From Betaproteobacteria bacterium (lineage in GTDB: Bacteria > Pseudomonadota > Gammaproteobacteria > Burkholderiales > SG8-39), in the NCBI GenBank assembly GCA_005881355.1, contig VBDM01000029.1, positions 1-11,607 on the forward strand: a DNA stretch of 11,607 nucleotides, read 5' to 3'. A program made the position numbers and the translations under genes. Numbering within the stretch: position 1 is the stretch's first letter; the number at the start of each line of letters is the position of its first letter. The notes under the pieces are model-generated. The model searched no databases. It was not told the DNA's origin and saw only the letters and a list, made by a program, of their open reading frames with translations. Positions 1 to 6,439 of this stretch are shown piece after piece.

Positions 1-46
1 GACCGCCTTCGGCGGCCGCTGAATTCAGACATTAGCTCGCAGAGAT

Positions 47-436
47 ATGACCAGGTTCGTACACGCACTATTAGCAACGATCATGGCACTCGTGGCCGGC
101 GCCGCGGCTCTCTATCTATCAACTTGGTTGTCGGTGCCGTTCATAAGTGCCAGTGATCGCGTGTTGGGCCGCGGGCCGTACGCGTTTCGAGTCATGGAGT
201 TCGCTGCATTCGTAGTTGCCATTGGGATAGTCGCGTGTCCTCTCGCACTTGTTGCCCGGGCTCATGCCATTCTTTATGGCCTTTTGGCCGGGATTACCGC
301 TTCAGCCTTAATGGCATTGATGTACCACGGGGACATATTGAGTCGTCAGTACAGGTCGTTTTTCTTGTTCGAGACCGTAGTGCTATTGCTCGCGTTCCCC
401 GTGCTCTCGGTGCTGTGGGCCCGCCTGCTGCGCTGA
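47..436 (+). CDS. Small four-helix integral membrane protein, function unknown
   Basis: I do not recognise a family. The 129-residue product is mostly hydrophobic and reads as four transmembrane segments, at about residues 5-27, 49-70, 73-93 and 105-127. The loops are short, and a polar stretch (about 94-103) precedes the last helix. There is no signal peptide distinct from helix 1 and no catalytic motif. The ATG at 47 has only a weak purine-rich stretch (GCAGAG) upstream. Codon choice differs from the rest of the window: CTA, TTA, GTA, ATA and ATT are frequent, whereas the other genes use almost only G/C-ending codons. This may mean a laterally acquired or weakly expressed gene. It stands alone; the next gene on this strand begins about 130 bases later behind its own candidate promoter. 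A real gene is likely because the hydrophobic pattern is continuous, but the function is open. Confidence 0.6.
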   Translation: MTRFVHALLATIMALVAGAAALYLSTWLSVPFISASDRVLGRGPYAFRVMEFAAFVVAIGIVACPLALVARAHAILYGLLAGITASALMALMYHGDILSRQYRSFFLFETVVLLLAFPVLSVLWARLLR

Positions 437-527
437 GGGGTGCAGCAAGAAGTTTCTCGGTCTGGCGGCGCATCATTTCTTCTCGCTTTCGATGTGTCAC
501 GTCGGTGATTACCGAGGCAACGTGGCT

Positions 528-533
528 TATACT
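528..533 (+). promoter_or_regulatory. Candidate -10 box for the DUF4124 gene
   Basis: TATACT, in the context GGCTTATACTACG, is a good sigma-70 -10 hexamer 30 bases before the GTG at 564. The -35 is poor (GTGATT at 505-510, spacer 17). If used, transcription starts near 540. This excludes the upstream ATG at 492 and favours the GTG start of the next gene. Confidence 0.35.
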
Positions 534-563
534 ACGTGCCCTCTTAGCCAACGGCCAAGCCCG

Positions 564-929
564 GTGAATGAGATCGCAAAGCTGATGTTGGCGGTCGCGG
601 CGTCGCTGTTGTCCGGTGAGCTTGCGGCTCAGACCTTTAAATGCGCAAATGCGGCCGGAAAGATCACGTATTCCGGCACGAAATGCAGCGAGCTCGGGCT
701 GAAAGATGCCGGTGAAGTCAAAGACCGGCTCAATGTGAACCCGGCCTACCGGCCGCCGGCGCCAGAAACCCGGTCGCCGCGCTCGTCAGCTCCCGCCGCG
801 GCCTCGGAAGCGCCGAAGACCGACGCGCCAGCTGCCGCCGCAGAACCTGCTAATCCGGAGCGACGCTGCTTCACCGTACATACCGCCAAGGGCAACGTCA
901 CGCGCTGCAACGACAAGCCCGATGAATGA
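564..929 (+). CDS. Small exported DUF4124-type protein
   Basis: The product has 121 residues from GTG 564. An N-terminal signal peptide (residues 1-23, with a lysine before a hydrophobic core and ending LAAQ) indicates export. Directly after it comes TFKCANAAGKITYSGTKC, the usual DUF4124 pattern of an aromatic-Lys-Cys, a DxxGK-like turn and a second Cys; the family is periplasmic and common in beta- and gammaproteobacteria, with no defined biochemical role. Residues about 55-95 are a low-complexity Pro/Ala/Ser linker. The C-terminal end holds another Cys pair (RRCFTV and TRCNDK), so two disulfides are possible. Start choice: the ATG at 492 lies upstream of the candidate -10 box and would bury the signal peptide; GTG 564 includes the n-region lysine. 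ATG 585 is the alternative and would drop that lysine. No clear Shine-Dalgarno sequence precedes either. Confidence 0.7.
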   Translation: MNEIAKLMLAVAASLLSGELAAQTFKCANAAGKITYSGTKCSELGLKDAGEVKDRLNVNPAYRPPAPETRSPRSSAPAAASEAPKTDAPAAAAEPANPERRCFTVHTAKGNVTRCNDKPDE

Positions 930-978
930 CGGTGCGCAAAGGGCTTCGGCTCAGCTCGTATAGCGTAGGCGTCGGATC

Positions 979-2505
979 CTAAGCGCTTGCATCGACCTTC
1001 GCACGCCCTAGCGCGGCCGTCGGAAACACCAGCGACTTGATCACCACCGGCACGGCGCCGGAGGTCTCGAGCAGCGCGCCGATGTCGATGAAGTCGAATT
1101 CCTTGAGGACGATGCCGTCGATCGACACGATCGGGTTCGCCACGCGCGTTTCTTCCCGGCAATGAATGCCGATCAGGCCGCCGACGTCGCCCTCGCCGAC
1201 AAGCACGAGCGGGGAGCCCCGCTCGAGCACTTTCGCTAGGCCCGCTGCGATGCCCCGGCAGAAATCATCCAGCCGCGCGAAAGTGGCGGACCCCGCCCAG
1301 CGATAGCACAACGCAACCGCCTTTTCGCCTTCGTGAAGATCGAGGCGGCGCAGGGCGGCGCGCACGGCTTGCGCGATCCGCTCCGCGTCGAGGACCTGGC
1401 CGTCGAGCGGCAGGGTCGGGACGATGACCGGCAGGTTCCGCAGGGGCAGGGCGCTTTGCGGCGCGACGAAGATCGTGCTGCCGCTCACCTGGACCGTGTA
1501 CTGGGAGGCGCCCACCACGGTGGCGCGGATTCCCTGGTCGGACGTCTCGATGCGGGGTCCCCAGGCTTTGACCCGCGCGAGAACGGCCTTGGCGAGCTGG
1601 GGACCCAGATCCTCGAAAGCCCGGTCCTCGCGGCCGTAGATATATTCGGCGACGCCGCCGGAGAACGTGACCACGTCGGGCTTGCGCTCGTTGCGCAGGG
1701 GGTCGAGCCGCAGCAGAGCGGCGGCTTCGACGCCGGGCTTCGGCTCGCTGACGACCTCGAACAGGCGGTCGGCCATGCGCTCGACCATACGGCTCAGTTT
1801 TCCGGCGTCCGGCTTTTTGCCGATCTCGAGCGCAAGGCTGGCTTCTCCGGCGAAACGGCGGCCGGCTTCCTCGATGCGCTTGACGCGTCCCTCGGAGTCG
1901 AAAGACACGATGCGCGCGCCGATGTCGGCTGCCGTCATTTCGACGACGTCGCCCGCCTCGCACACGGCGATTTTCGAGGTTCCGCCGCCCAGGTCCACAT
2001 TCATCACCCGCGCGGATTCCCGGATCGAGCGCGCGGCGGCGCCCGAGCCGAAAGCGGCGAGAGTGGCTTCGAGCGCGTCGCCCGCGCTCACTGAAACGAA
2101 CTTGCCGGCCTGGGATGCGAACAGCTCGCCGATCGCGCGCGCGTTGCTGCGCCGGACGGCGACGCCCGTGAGGATCAGGGCGCCCGTGTCGATCGCCCCG
2201 GGAGCGATTCCGGCGAGCTCGTATTGCCTGTCGATGAAGCGCCCTAGCGCTAGAGCGTCGATGGTCGCGTCGTCGGCCGCATTTTCGGTAAAAGGGGTGA
2301 GAAGCACCTCGGATTCGTGGATGATCTTGCGCTCGGACACGACGTAGCGGTTGTCGAGCCGTTCGAGCACGAGGCGCGAGAAGACGAGGTGCGAAGTGGA
2401 AGACCCGATGTCGACGCCGACGCTCGTGAGGCGGATCTCGTCCTCGGCCTCGAGGCTGCGCCTGACGTTGCTGAAGAAGATCCTGCCGCCTGCTTCCCCG
2501 CTCAT
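979..2505 (-). CDS. eutA: EutA-type reactivating ATPase (ethanolamine ammonia-lyase reactivase family)
   Basis: The 508-residue product aligns by eye with EutA of enteric bacteria along most of its length. It shows the actin/Hsp70-type ATPase fold: phosphate-1 loop VGVDIGSSTSHL at 29-40, phosphate-2 loop NVDLGGGTSKIAV at 169-181, and adenosine loop VTFSGGVAEY at 279-288. EutA-specific stretches are SGSTIFVAP (341-349), LPLRNLPVIVP (353-363) and the C-terminal FIDIG-PVVIKSLVFPT. Known role: EutA exchanges damaged cobalamin on ethanolamine ammonia-lyase using ATP. The enzyme genes eutB/eutC are not in this window, so the client here is inferred only. ATG 2505 lies 11 bases after the stop of the bicupin gene with no good Shine-Dalgarno sequence, suggesting translational coupling. 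The N-terminus carries about 20 residues more than the enteric protein before the first loop, and the overall length is about 40 longer. Family confidence is high; the substrate is uncertain. Confidence 0.88.
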   Translation of the reverse strand: MSGEAGGRIFFSNVRRSLEAEDEIRLTSVGVDIGSSTSHLVFSRLVLERLDNRYVVSERKIIHESEVLLTPFTENAADDATIDALALGRFIDRQYELAGIAPGAIDTGALILTGVAVRRSNARAIGELFASQAGKFVSVSAGDALEATLAAFGSGAAARSIRESARVMNVDLGGGTSKIAVCEAGDVVEMTAADIGARIVSFDSEGRVKRIEEAGRRFAGEASLALEIGKKPDAGKLSRMVERMADRLFEVVSEPKPGVEAAALLRLDPLRNERKPDVVTFSGGVAEYIYGREDRAFEDLGPQLAKAVLARVKAWGPRIETSDQGIRATVVGASQYTVQVSGSTIFVAPQSALPLRNLPVIVPTLPLDGQVLDAERIAQAVRAALRRLDLHEGEKAVALCYRWAGSATFARLDDFCRGIAAGLAKVLERGSPLVLVGEGDVGGLIGIHCREETRVANPIVSIDGIVLKEFDFIDIGALLETSGAVPVVIKSLVFPTAALGRAKVDASA

Positions 2506-2516
2506 TCGATGCCGGG

Positions 2517-3719
2517 TTACTTCGCCGCCGGCGCGACGTACCAGCCCGGCTCCATGCGGTTCGGCACGCCGTTCTTCCTGAGCGTCTCCTCGTATTCCCT
2601 GCGGATGTACGGATCCTCCATCCAGTACGGGATGGAGGTTCCGCCCTCGGGGATGTCGATCGCGGTGTAGTCGGTGTGCTTTTCCCCCGGCGGGCCGGGA
2701 TCGCGCCCGGGGTTGTGCGGGCCGAACCACGCGGTCAGGCGAAACGGATCCCTCGAGACGCTGAAGTGCTGGTGGTACCAGCGCGCGCCGCCGGGCGCCG
2801 CGCTCACCATGCCGACCGGCTCGTAGTCGACGCGCTTCACCTCGTCCACGCGGCCGTCCTTCCACGGCGTGACGCCGAGCCGCTCGGGCCAGGTGTAGGT
2901 GTAGCCCTTGCCCTTCACGCAGATGAGCACGGCGGCGGAGGTGTGCGCGTGTCCCTTCGAGTAGCGGCCGTTCTCGTGCTGCCCGATCCAGAAATAGAAG
3001 CAGTTGTCGGTCATGAACGGCTCGACGCGCCGCCAGCCGGGCGAGCGCCGGTTGTCGAGCGGAAGATCGCAATCGACGATGTCGGGAATGAAATTCGTGC
3101 GCCGCATTGCGAGCCCGCGCACCGGGTCGGGCTCGATGTCGTCCTTCGGCTTGAAGAAATCGTCGGCGCCGCTGAAGCGCTCGCGGAACACGAAGGGGTT
3201 GTTGAACACGGCGTCCACGTTGTTGATCATGTTGAGGACGTTCGGCGCCGTGGTGCCCCCGAGGAGCAGCGCGCCGCCCGAGGTCGCATTGACGAGGCGG
3301 TGCCAGGCGTTCATGGGAATCGAGAACATCGACCCCTTCTGCCACTCGAACACGTGCCGCTTCGCGTCGCCCTCGAGCCACACCTCGGTCGTGCCGCGCC
3401 CCTCGACGACGAGGAAGATCTCCTCGTACATATGCTTTTCGGGGTTCAGCGCTCCTGTCGGCGGCACCTCCACCACGTAGCAGCCCCACTTGGTCTCCGT
3501 CCCGTAGAGCTGGATGAAGTGCCCGCGGCCGCCGGTGCGCTTCCACGGCGCGAGCGGCAGGTCCTGCACTTTGCGGATGCCGATGCCGCGGAAAACCGGA
3601 ATGCCCTCGGACTCCATGAACGCGTCGTAGGGCGTCGGCTGCTTCTTGAACTCGCCGTAGCCGGCCTTGCGGGAGCCGGTCGGCTCGTGCCAATGGGTTT
3701 GGTCTTTTTCGTGCGGCAT
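2517..3719 (-). CDS. Bicupin protein paired with eutA
   Basis: The 400-residue protein has two cupin barrels. Cupin 1 (about 65-165) has motif 1 around KHMYEEIFLVVEGRG (H96, E99/E100) and motif 2 GSMFSIPMNAWHRLVN (P135, H140, N144). Cupin 2 (about 235-330) has GHAHTSAAVLICVKGKG (H257, H259) and a second half with P309, H316 and H318. Both domains therefore keep plausible metal ligands, but cupin 2 lacks the usual motif-1 glutamate and cupin 1 has a single motif-1 histidine. There is no signal peptide, so it is cytoplasmic. GAGGAA (3725-3730) sits 5 bases before the ATG. From memory, similar proteins in Burkholderiales carry the label 'ethanolamine ammonia-lyase-activating protein', probably from their gene neighbourhood; no activity follows from this sequence. 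Gentisate-dioxygenase-like oxygenases are another bicupin class, but I see no specific match. It is first gene of a two-gene leftward unit with eutA. Confidence 0.82.
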   Translation of the reverse strand: MPHEKDQTHWHEPTGSRKAGYGEFKKQPTPYDAFMESEGIPVFRGIGIRKVQDLPLAPWKRTGGRGHFIQLYGTETKWGCYVVEVPPTGALNPEKHMYEEIFLVVEGRGTTEVWLEGDAKRHVFEWQKGSMFSIPMNAWHRLVNATSGGALLLGGTTAPNVLNMINNVDAVFNNPFVFRERFSGADDFFKPKDDIEPDPVRGLAMRRTNFIPDIVDCDLPLDNRRSPGWRRVEPFMTDNCFYFWIGQHENGRYSKGHAHTSAAVLICVKGKGYTYTWPERLGVTPWKDGRVDEVKRVDYEPVGMVSAAPGGARWYHQHFSVSRDPFRLTAWFGPHNPGRDPGPPGEKHTDYTAIDIPEGGTSIPYWMEDPYIRREYEETLRKNGVPNRMEPGWYVAPAAK

Positions 3720-3757
3720 GGGAATTCCTCAGGGGCGTTTTTCGTGTTCCTTCATGC

Positions 3758-3770
3758 GGAACTTGGTTCC
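3758..3770. promoter_or_regulatory. Candidate IclR-type operator (GGAA-N5-TTCC palindrome)
   Basis: GGAAC-TTG-GTTCC is a perfect 13-bp inverted repeat ending 6 bases upstream of the candidate -35 element. A further GTTCC at 3746-3750 makes a second, wider palindrome (GTTCC-N7-GGAAC) and puts the two GTTCC copies exactly 20 bp apart, on the same helix face. The GGAA-N5-TTCC core has the arm sequence and spacing of the E. coli IclR consensus. The IclR-family gene at 4977 is the obvious candidate to bind it; that link is inference. Confidence 0.4.
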
Positions 3771-3776
3771 AAATCT

Positions 3777-3806
3777 TTGCAGCCGGCACTCATTCGACCA
3801 TATAAT
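3777..3806 (+). promoter_or_regulatory. Sigma-70-like promoter for the substrate-binding protein gene
   Basis: A perfect TATAAT at 3801-3806 stands 18 bases after TTGCAG (3777-3782), which matches only the first half of the -35 consensus. Transcription would start near 3813, leaving a leader of about 54 bases before the GTG at 3867. A good -10 with a poor -35 and a palindrome just upstream suits an activator-dependent promoter. Confidence 0.55.
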
Positions 3807-3866
3807 CGCTCGCAGCGTCAATCGGCAGCCGGGCACAGAGCGCCGCGGGCGCGCGAGGAGGAACCG

Positions 3867-4913
3867 GTGGGGTGGCAAGGCTCGATCATCCGTTGTCTTT
3901 TTGCAGCGCTCGCTCTCGGCGCGCCATTCGCGCTCGCTCAATCTCCGGACAAGAACGCGGCGGTCTACCTCTACGAAGGCGGCGATCGCTCGCAGCGCCT
4001 CGTCGAGCGGGCCCGGCAGGAAGGCGCGCTGGTCGTCTATACGTCGCTCGCGACCTCGGAGTCGGTGCCGCTCACCCAGGCGTTCGAAAAGAAATACGGC
4101 GTCAAGGTCCAGCTGTGGCGCTCGCTCAGCGACCAGGTCGTGAGGCGGGCCTTGAACGAAGCCAAGGCACGCCGTCATACCGTCGATGTCATCGAGACCA
4201 ACGGTCCGGAGCTGGAGGCGCTCGCGCGCGAGCGCCTGACCGCGCGCTTCTTCAGTCCCCATATCGCCGACATCCCCGCCTGGGGCGTGCCGGCTCACCG
4301 GATGTGGATTTCCGACCGCGTCGATTTCTTCGTGGTCGCGTTCAACACCGCCAAGGTCCGCCGCGAAGAGCTGCCGGCGACCTATGAAGGCTTCCTCGAC
4401 CCCAGATGGAAAGGGCGCATCGGCCTGGAGGCGACCGATCAGGAGTGGCTTGCGGGGCTCGCCAGACACTGGGGCGAGAAGCGAACCGTGGATTTCTTCC
4501 GCGGGCTCGTCGCGATGAAGCCGGACGTGCGCAAGGGGCACGTGCTGCTGTCCGAGATGGTGTCCGCCGGCGAAGTGCCCGTGAGCCTCACCAACTACGC
4601 TTCCAACGCCGATTCGATGAAGCGCAGGGAGAAGCCGATCGACTGGAAGCCGGTCGAGCCCGTGATCGGCAGGCCGCAGGCGATCGGGCTCGCGGCGAAC
4701 GCGCCCCACCCGAATGCGGCGCTGCTCTTCGCCGACTTCGTGCTGTCCCCTGAGGGCCAGCAGCTTTTCAATTCCATGGGGCGGTTCCCCTCGAGCCGAA
4801 AGGTGAAAAGCGAGCTGGTGGCCTTTCCCTACCTGATGCTCGATCCGGTCGCGCTGATCGACGAAGACGAAAAATGGCTCAAGCTCTGGAACGAGCTCGT
4901 CACGGCGAAATAG
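3867..4913 (+). CDS. Periplasmic substrate-binding protein of an iron-type ABC transporter family
   Basis: The 348-residue protein has a signal peptide (positively charged R9, hydrophobic core 10-22, cleavage likely after FALA at 24) followed by a type II periplasmic-binding fold. Family landmarks are EGALVVYTSLATSE (52-65), VDFFVVAFNTAKV (152-164), YEGFLDPRWKGRIGL (173-187), and the closing segment ANAPHPNAALLFADFVLSPEGQ near 277-298. These are typical of the AfuA/FbpA-like ferric-binding group. The paired tyrosines that bind iron in classical FbpA are not evident: the region that might hold them reads LTNYASNADS, with one Tyr, so the ligand may not be ferric iron. GTG 3867 is chosen because AGGAGG lies 5 bases upstream and the signal peptide starts there. 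No permease or ATPase gene follows, so it is an orphan component or shares a transporter encoded elsewhere. First gene of a rightward unit with the IclR regulator and a cupin. Confidence 0.85.
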   Translation: MGWQGSIIRCLFAALALGAPFALAQSPDKNAAVYLYEGGDRSQRLVERARQEGALVVYTSLATSESVPLTQAFEKKYGVKVQLWRSLSDQVVRRALNEAKARRHTVDVIETNGPELEALARERLTARFFSPHIADIPAWGVPAHRMWISDRVDFFVVAFNTAKVRREELPATYEGFLDPRWKGRIGLEATDQEWLAGLARHWGEKRTVDFFRGLVAMKPDVRKGHVLLSEMVSAGEVPVSLTNYASNADSMKRREKPIDWKPVEPVIGRPQAIGLAANAPHPNAALLFADFVLSPEGQQLFNSMGRFPSSRKVKSELVAFPYLMLDPVALIDEDEKWLKLWNELVTAK

Positions 4914-4976
4914 CATGACTTCGCCACTGCCGCACGATCTCGCCCTCGCGGTACGACTGGCAAGCCCGGGGGCCGC

Positions 4977-5807
4977 TTGAGAGCGCCGGCGGTGGAACGA
5001 AAACTCAATTCCGCTAAATCCCGGACCCGGCTGTCGTCGGTCGCGAATTCCCTGCGGCTCATCAAGGCGTTCTCCGAGGACGAGTACGAGATCGGCATCA
5101 GCGATCTCGCCAAGCGTCTGGGACTGGCGAAGAGCACGGTGCATCGCCTCGCTTCGACGCTGCTCGAGGAGGGAATCCTCGAGCAGAACCCCGCGGACGG
5201 CAAATATCATCCGGGGCTCGCCCTGTTCGAGCTGGGGGCGATGGTGCGTCGCAAGATGGATTTCACGATGGAGGCGAGGCCTTTCCTGCGCGCGCTCATG
5301 GAGAAAACCGGCGAGACCGTGCATCTCGCGATTCTCGACCACGATTCGATCCTGTACATCATCACGCACGAGAGCAAGCAGGCGCTGCGCATGGGCTCCA
5401 AGGTCGGCACGCGCGTGCCCGCGCATTCCACGGCAGTGGGGAAGACCCTGCTCGCGTTCCAGCCGGACGAGGAGATCGACCGCATCATCGCCCGCGGACT
5501 TCCCGCGAGCACGCCCAATACCATCGTCGACGCAAAGGCGCTGCGCCGCGAGCTCGCGGCGGTGCGCGCGCGAGACTACGCTTTGGACGACGAGGAGAGC
5601 GAGATCGGGCTGCGCTCGATCGCCGCGCCGATACGCGTCTATTCGGGCAACGTGGTCGCGGCGATCAGCATCGCCGGCCCGGTGCACCGCATGGCGAGGA
5701 AATCGCTGCTCGGCTGGTCGCGGGAGCTGGTCGATGCGGCCGAGGCGGTTTCGCAGCGGCTCGGCTGGCAGCCTTCGCGCGCGGACCCGCTGCACAAGCG
5801 GGCGTGA
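4977..5807 (+). CDS. IclR-family transcriptional regulator
   Basis: The product has up to 276 residues. Residues about 19-75 form the winged helix-turn-helix (VANSLRLIKAFSE, then ISDLAKRLGLAKSTVHRLAS as the HTH and the wing ending GKYHPG). Residues about 90-262 form the IclR effector-binding domain, with the conserved PAHSTAVGKTLLA (148-160), YALDDEESEIGLRSIAAPI (201-219) and AAISIAGP (228-235). Members bind small aromatic or aliphatic acids and act as repressors or activators, often of adjacent genes. The start is unsure: TTG 4977 gives the longest form, GTG 4992 is five codons later; neither has a strong Shine-Dalgarno sequence and both leave the HTH intact. It lies 63 bases after the binding-protein gene and 45 before a cupin gene, probably co-transcribed. 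The GGAA-N5-TTCC palindrome upstream of the unit is its likely operator. Confidence 0.9.
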   Translation: MRAPAVERKLNSAKSRTRLSSVANSLRLIKAFSEDEYEIGISDLAKRLGLAKSTVHRLASTLLEEGILEQNPADGKYHPGLALFELGAMVRRKMDFTMEARPFLRALMEKTGETVHLAILDHDSILYIITHESKQALRMGSKVGTRVPAHSTAVGKTLLAFQPDEEIDRIIARGLPASTPNTIVDAKALRRELAAVRARDYALDDEESEIGLRSIAAPIRVYSGNVVAAISIAGPVHRMARKSLLGWSRELVDAAEAVSQRLGWQPSRADPLHKRA

Positions 5808-5840
5808 GCTGCCGCTGCGGACCAGTCCGGATCTTTTCGA

Positions 5841-5846
5841 AAGGAG
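5841..5846 (+). promoter_or_regulatory. Strong ribosome binding site of the single-domain cupin gene
   Basis: AAGGAG stands 6 bases before the ATG at 5853 and fixes this start. Confidence 0.75.
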
Positions 5847-5852
5847 AATCGC

Positions 5853-6437
5853 ATGGAGGGGCAGGGACGCGTCAGGCGCGTGGTCACGGGTCACGACGCA
5901 ACGGGCAGGGCGATCGTGGTGTCGGACGGCCTTGCCCCCGCGGTCCACACCAACCCGATGCGGCCCGGACACTGGTCGGTGGATATCTGGAGGACCGAGG
6001 CGGCGCCGGCGCGCATCGAGAAGATGGCTGCCGACCCCACGCCCGGGCCGCGCAAGCAGATGCCCCCTAAGCGCGGCACGGTGGTGCGCATCGCCGACTT
6101 TGCGCCCGAATCGGAGGCGCTGCGCGCGCTCGATCCGGACTCCGCGAAAAAGGTGTTCGCCGCGATGGGGAACGAATCCGCCTCGACGTTCCGGCCGGGC
6201 GGCCGCCATCCGATGATGCACCGGACCGAAACGATCGACTACGCCATCGTGCTTTCCGGAGAGCTCACGATGGTGCTCGATGACACCGACGTGGTGCTTC
6301 GCGAGGGAGACGTGGTGATCCAGTGCGGCACCAACCACGCCTGGAGCAACCGCTCCGGGAAGCCCGCGCGCATCGCGTTCGTCCTGGTCGACGGGAAATT
6401 CGATTCGGAGCTCGAGACGACGCTCGAAAACGGCTGA
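5853..6437 (+). CDS. Single-domain cupin protein
   Basis: The 194-residue protein has one cupin barrel at its C-terminal half. Motif 1 is RHPMMHRTETIDYAIVLSGEL (H119, H123, E126, D129) and motif 2 is EGDVVIQCGTNHAWSNRSG (H162, N166). Three histidines and an acidic residue could hold one metal ion. Residues 1-70 are polar and may pack as an extra sheet; there is no signal peptide. Proteins with the sequence pattern MMHRT-x2-DY-x-IVLSGE next to NHAWSNRS occur widely in proteobacteria near catabolic genes; the reaction of this class is not established to my knowledge. It follows the IclR gene by 45 bases, so it probably belongs to the same transcript. Its stop codon lies only 2 bases from the stop of the convergent metF gene. 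Family call is firm, function unknown. Confidence 0.82.
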   Translation: MEGQGRVRRVVTGHDATGRAIVVSDGLAPAVHTNPMRPGHWSVDIWRTEAAPARIEKMAADPTPGPRKQMPPKRGTVVRIADFAPESEALRALDPDSAKKVFAAMGNESASTFRPGGRHPMMHRTETIDYAIVLSGELTMVLDDTDVVLREGDVVIQCGTNHAWSNRSGKPARIAFVLVDGKFDSELETTLENG

Positions 6438-6439
6438 GC

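Larger units (their letters stand above)
3720..3866. promoter_or_regulatory. Divergent promoter/operator region of the bicupin-eutA and binding-protein units
   Basis: This 147-base gap separates two transcription units that diverge. It holds a strong rightward promoter, a cluster of GTTCC/GGAAC half-sites and Shine-Dalgarno sequences at both ends (GAGGAA for the leftward gene, AGGAGG at 3856-3861 for the rightward gene). I found no convincing separate leftward -10/-35 pair. Confidence 0.55.

Noticed and set aside
3..15. CCGCC-TTC-GGCGG hairpin at the window start
   Set aside because: The stem is only 5 bp and no T-run follows. It may be the end of an upstream gene, but nothing supports a terminator.
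492..563. Earlier ATG for the DUF4124 gene
   Set aside because: It precedes the candidate -10 box at 528 and would put 24 residues ahead of the signal peptide.
930..978. Terminator between the convergent DUF4124 and eutA genes
   Set aside because: Only a 4-bp GGGC-TTCG-GCTC stem with a wobble pair and no T-run is present.
2506..3789. Upstream extension of the eutA frame through the bicupin gene
   Set aside because: This stretch is the bicupin read in another frame (Arg-rich, no motifs). A fusion is not supported; eutA starts at 2505.
2676..3866. Upstream extension of the binding-protein frame
   Set aside because: The frame is open far upstream, but that part runs antisense to the bicupin and has no protein-like pattern. 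The signal peptide and AGGAGG place the start at 3867.
5833..5844. CTTTTC-GAAAGG inverted repeat over the cupin ribosome site
   Set aside because: Six pairs including a wobble and no loop; it cannot form a stable hairpin and overlaps an ordinary AAGGAG.
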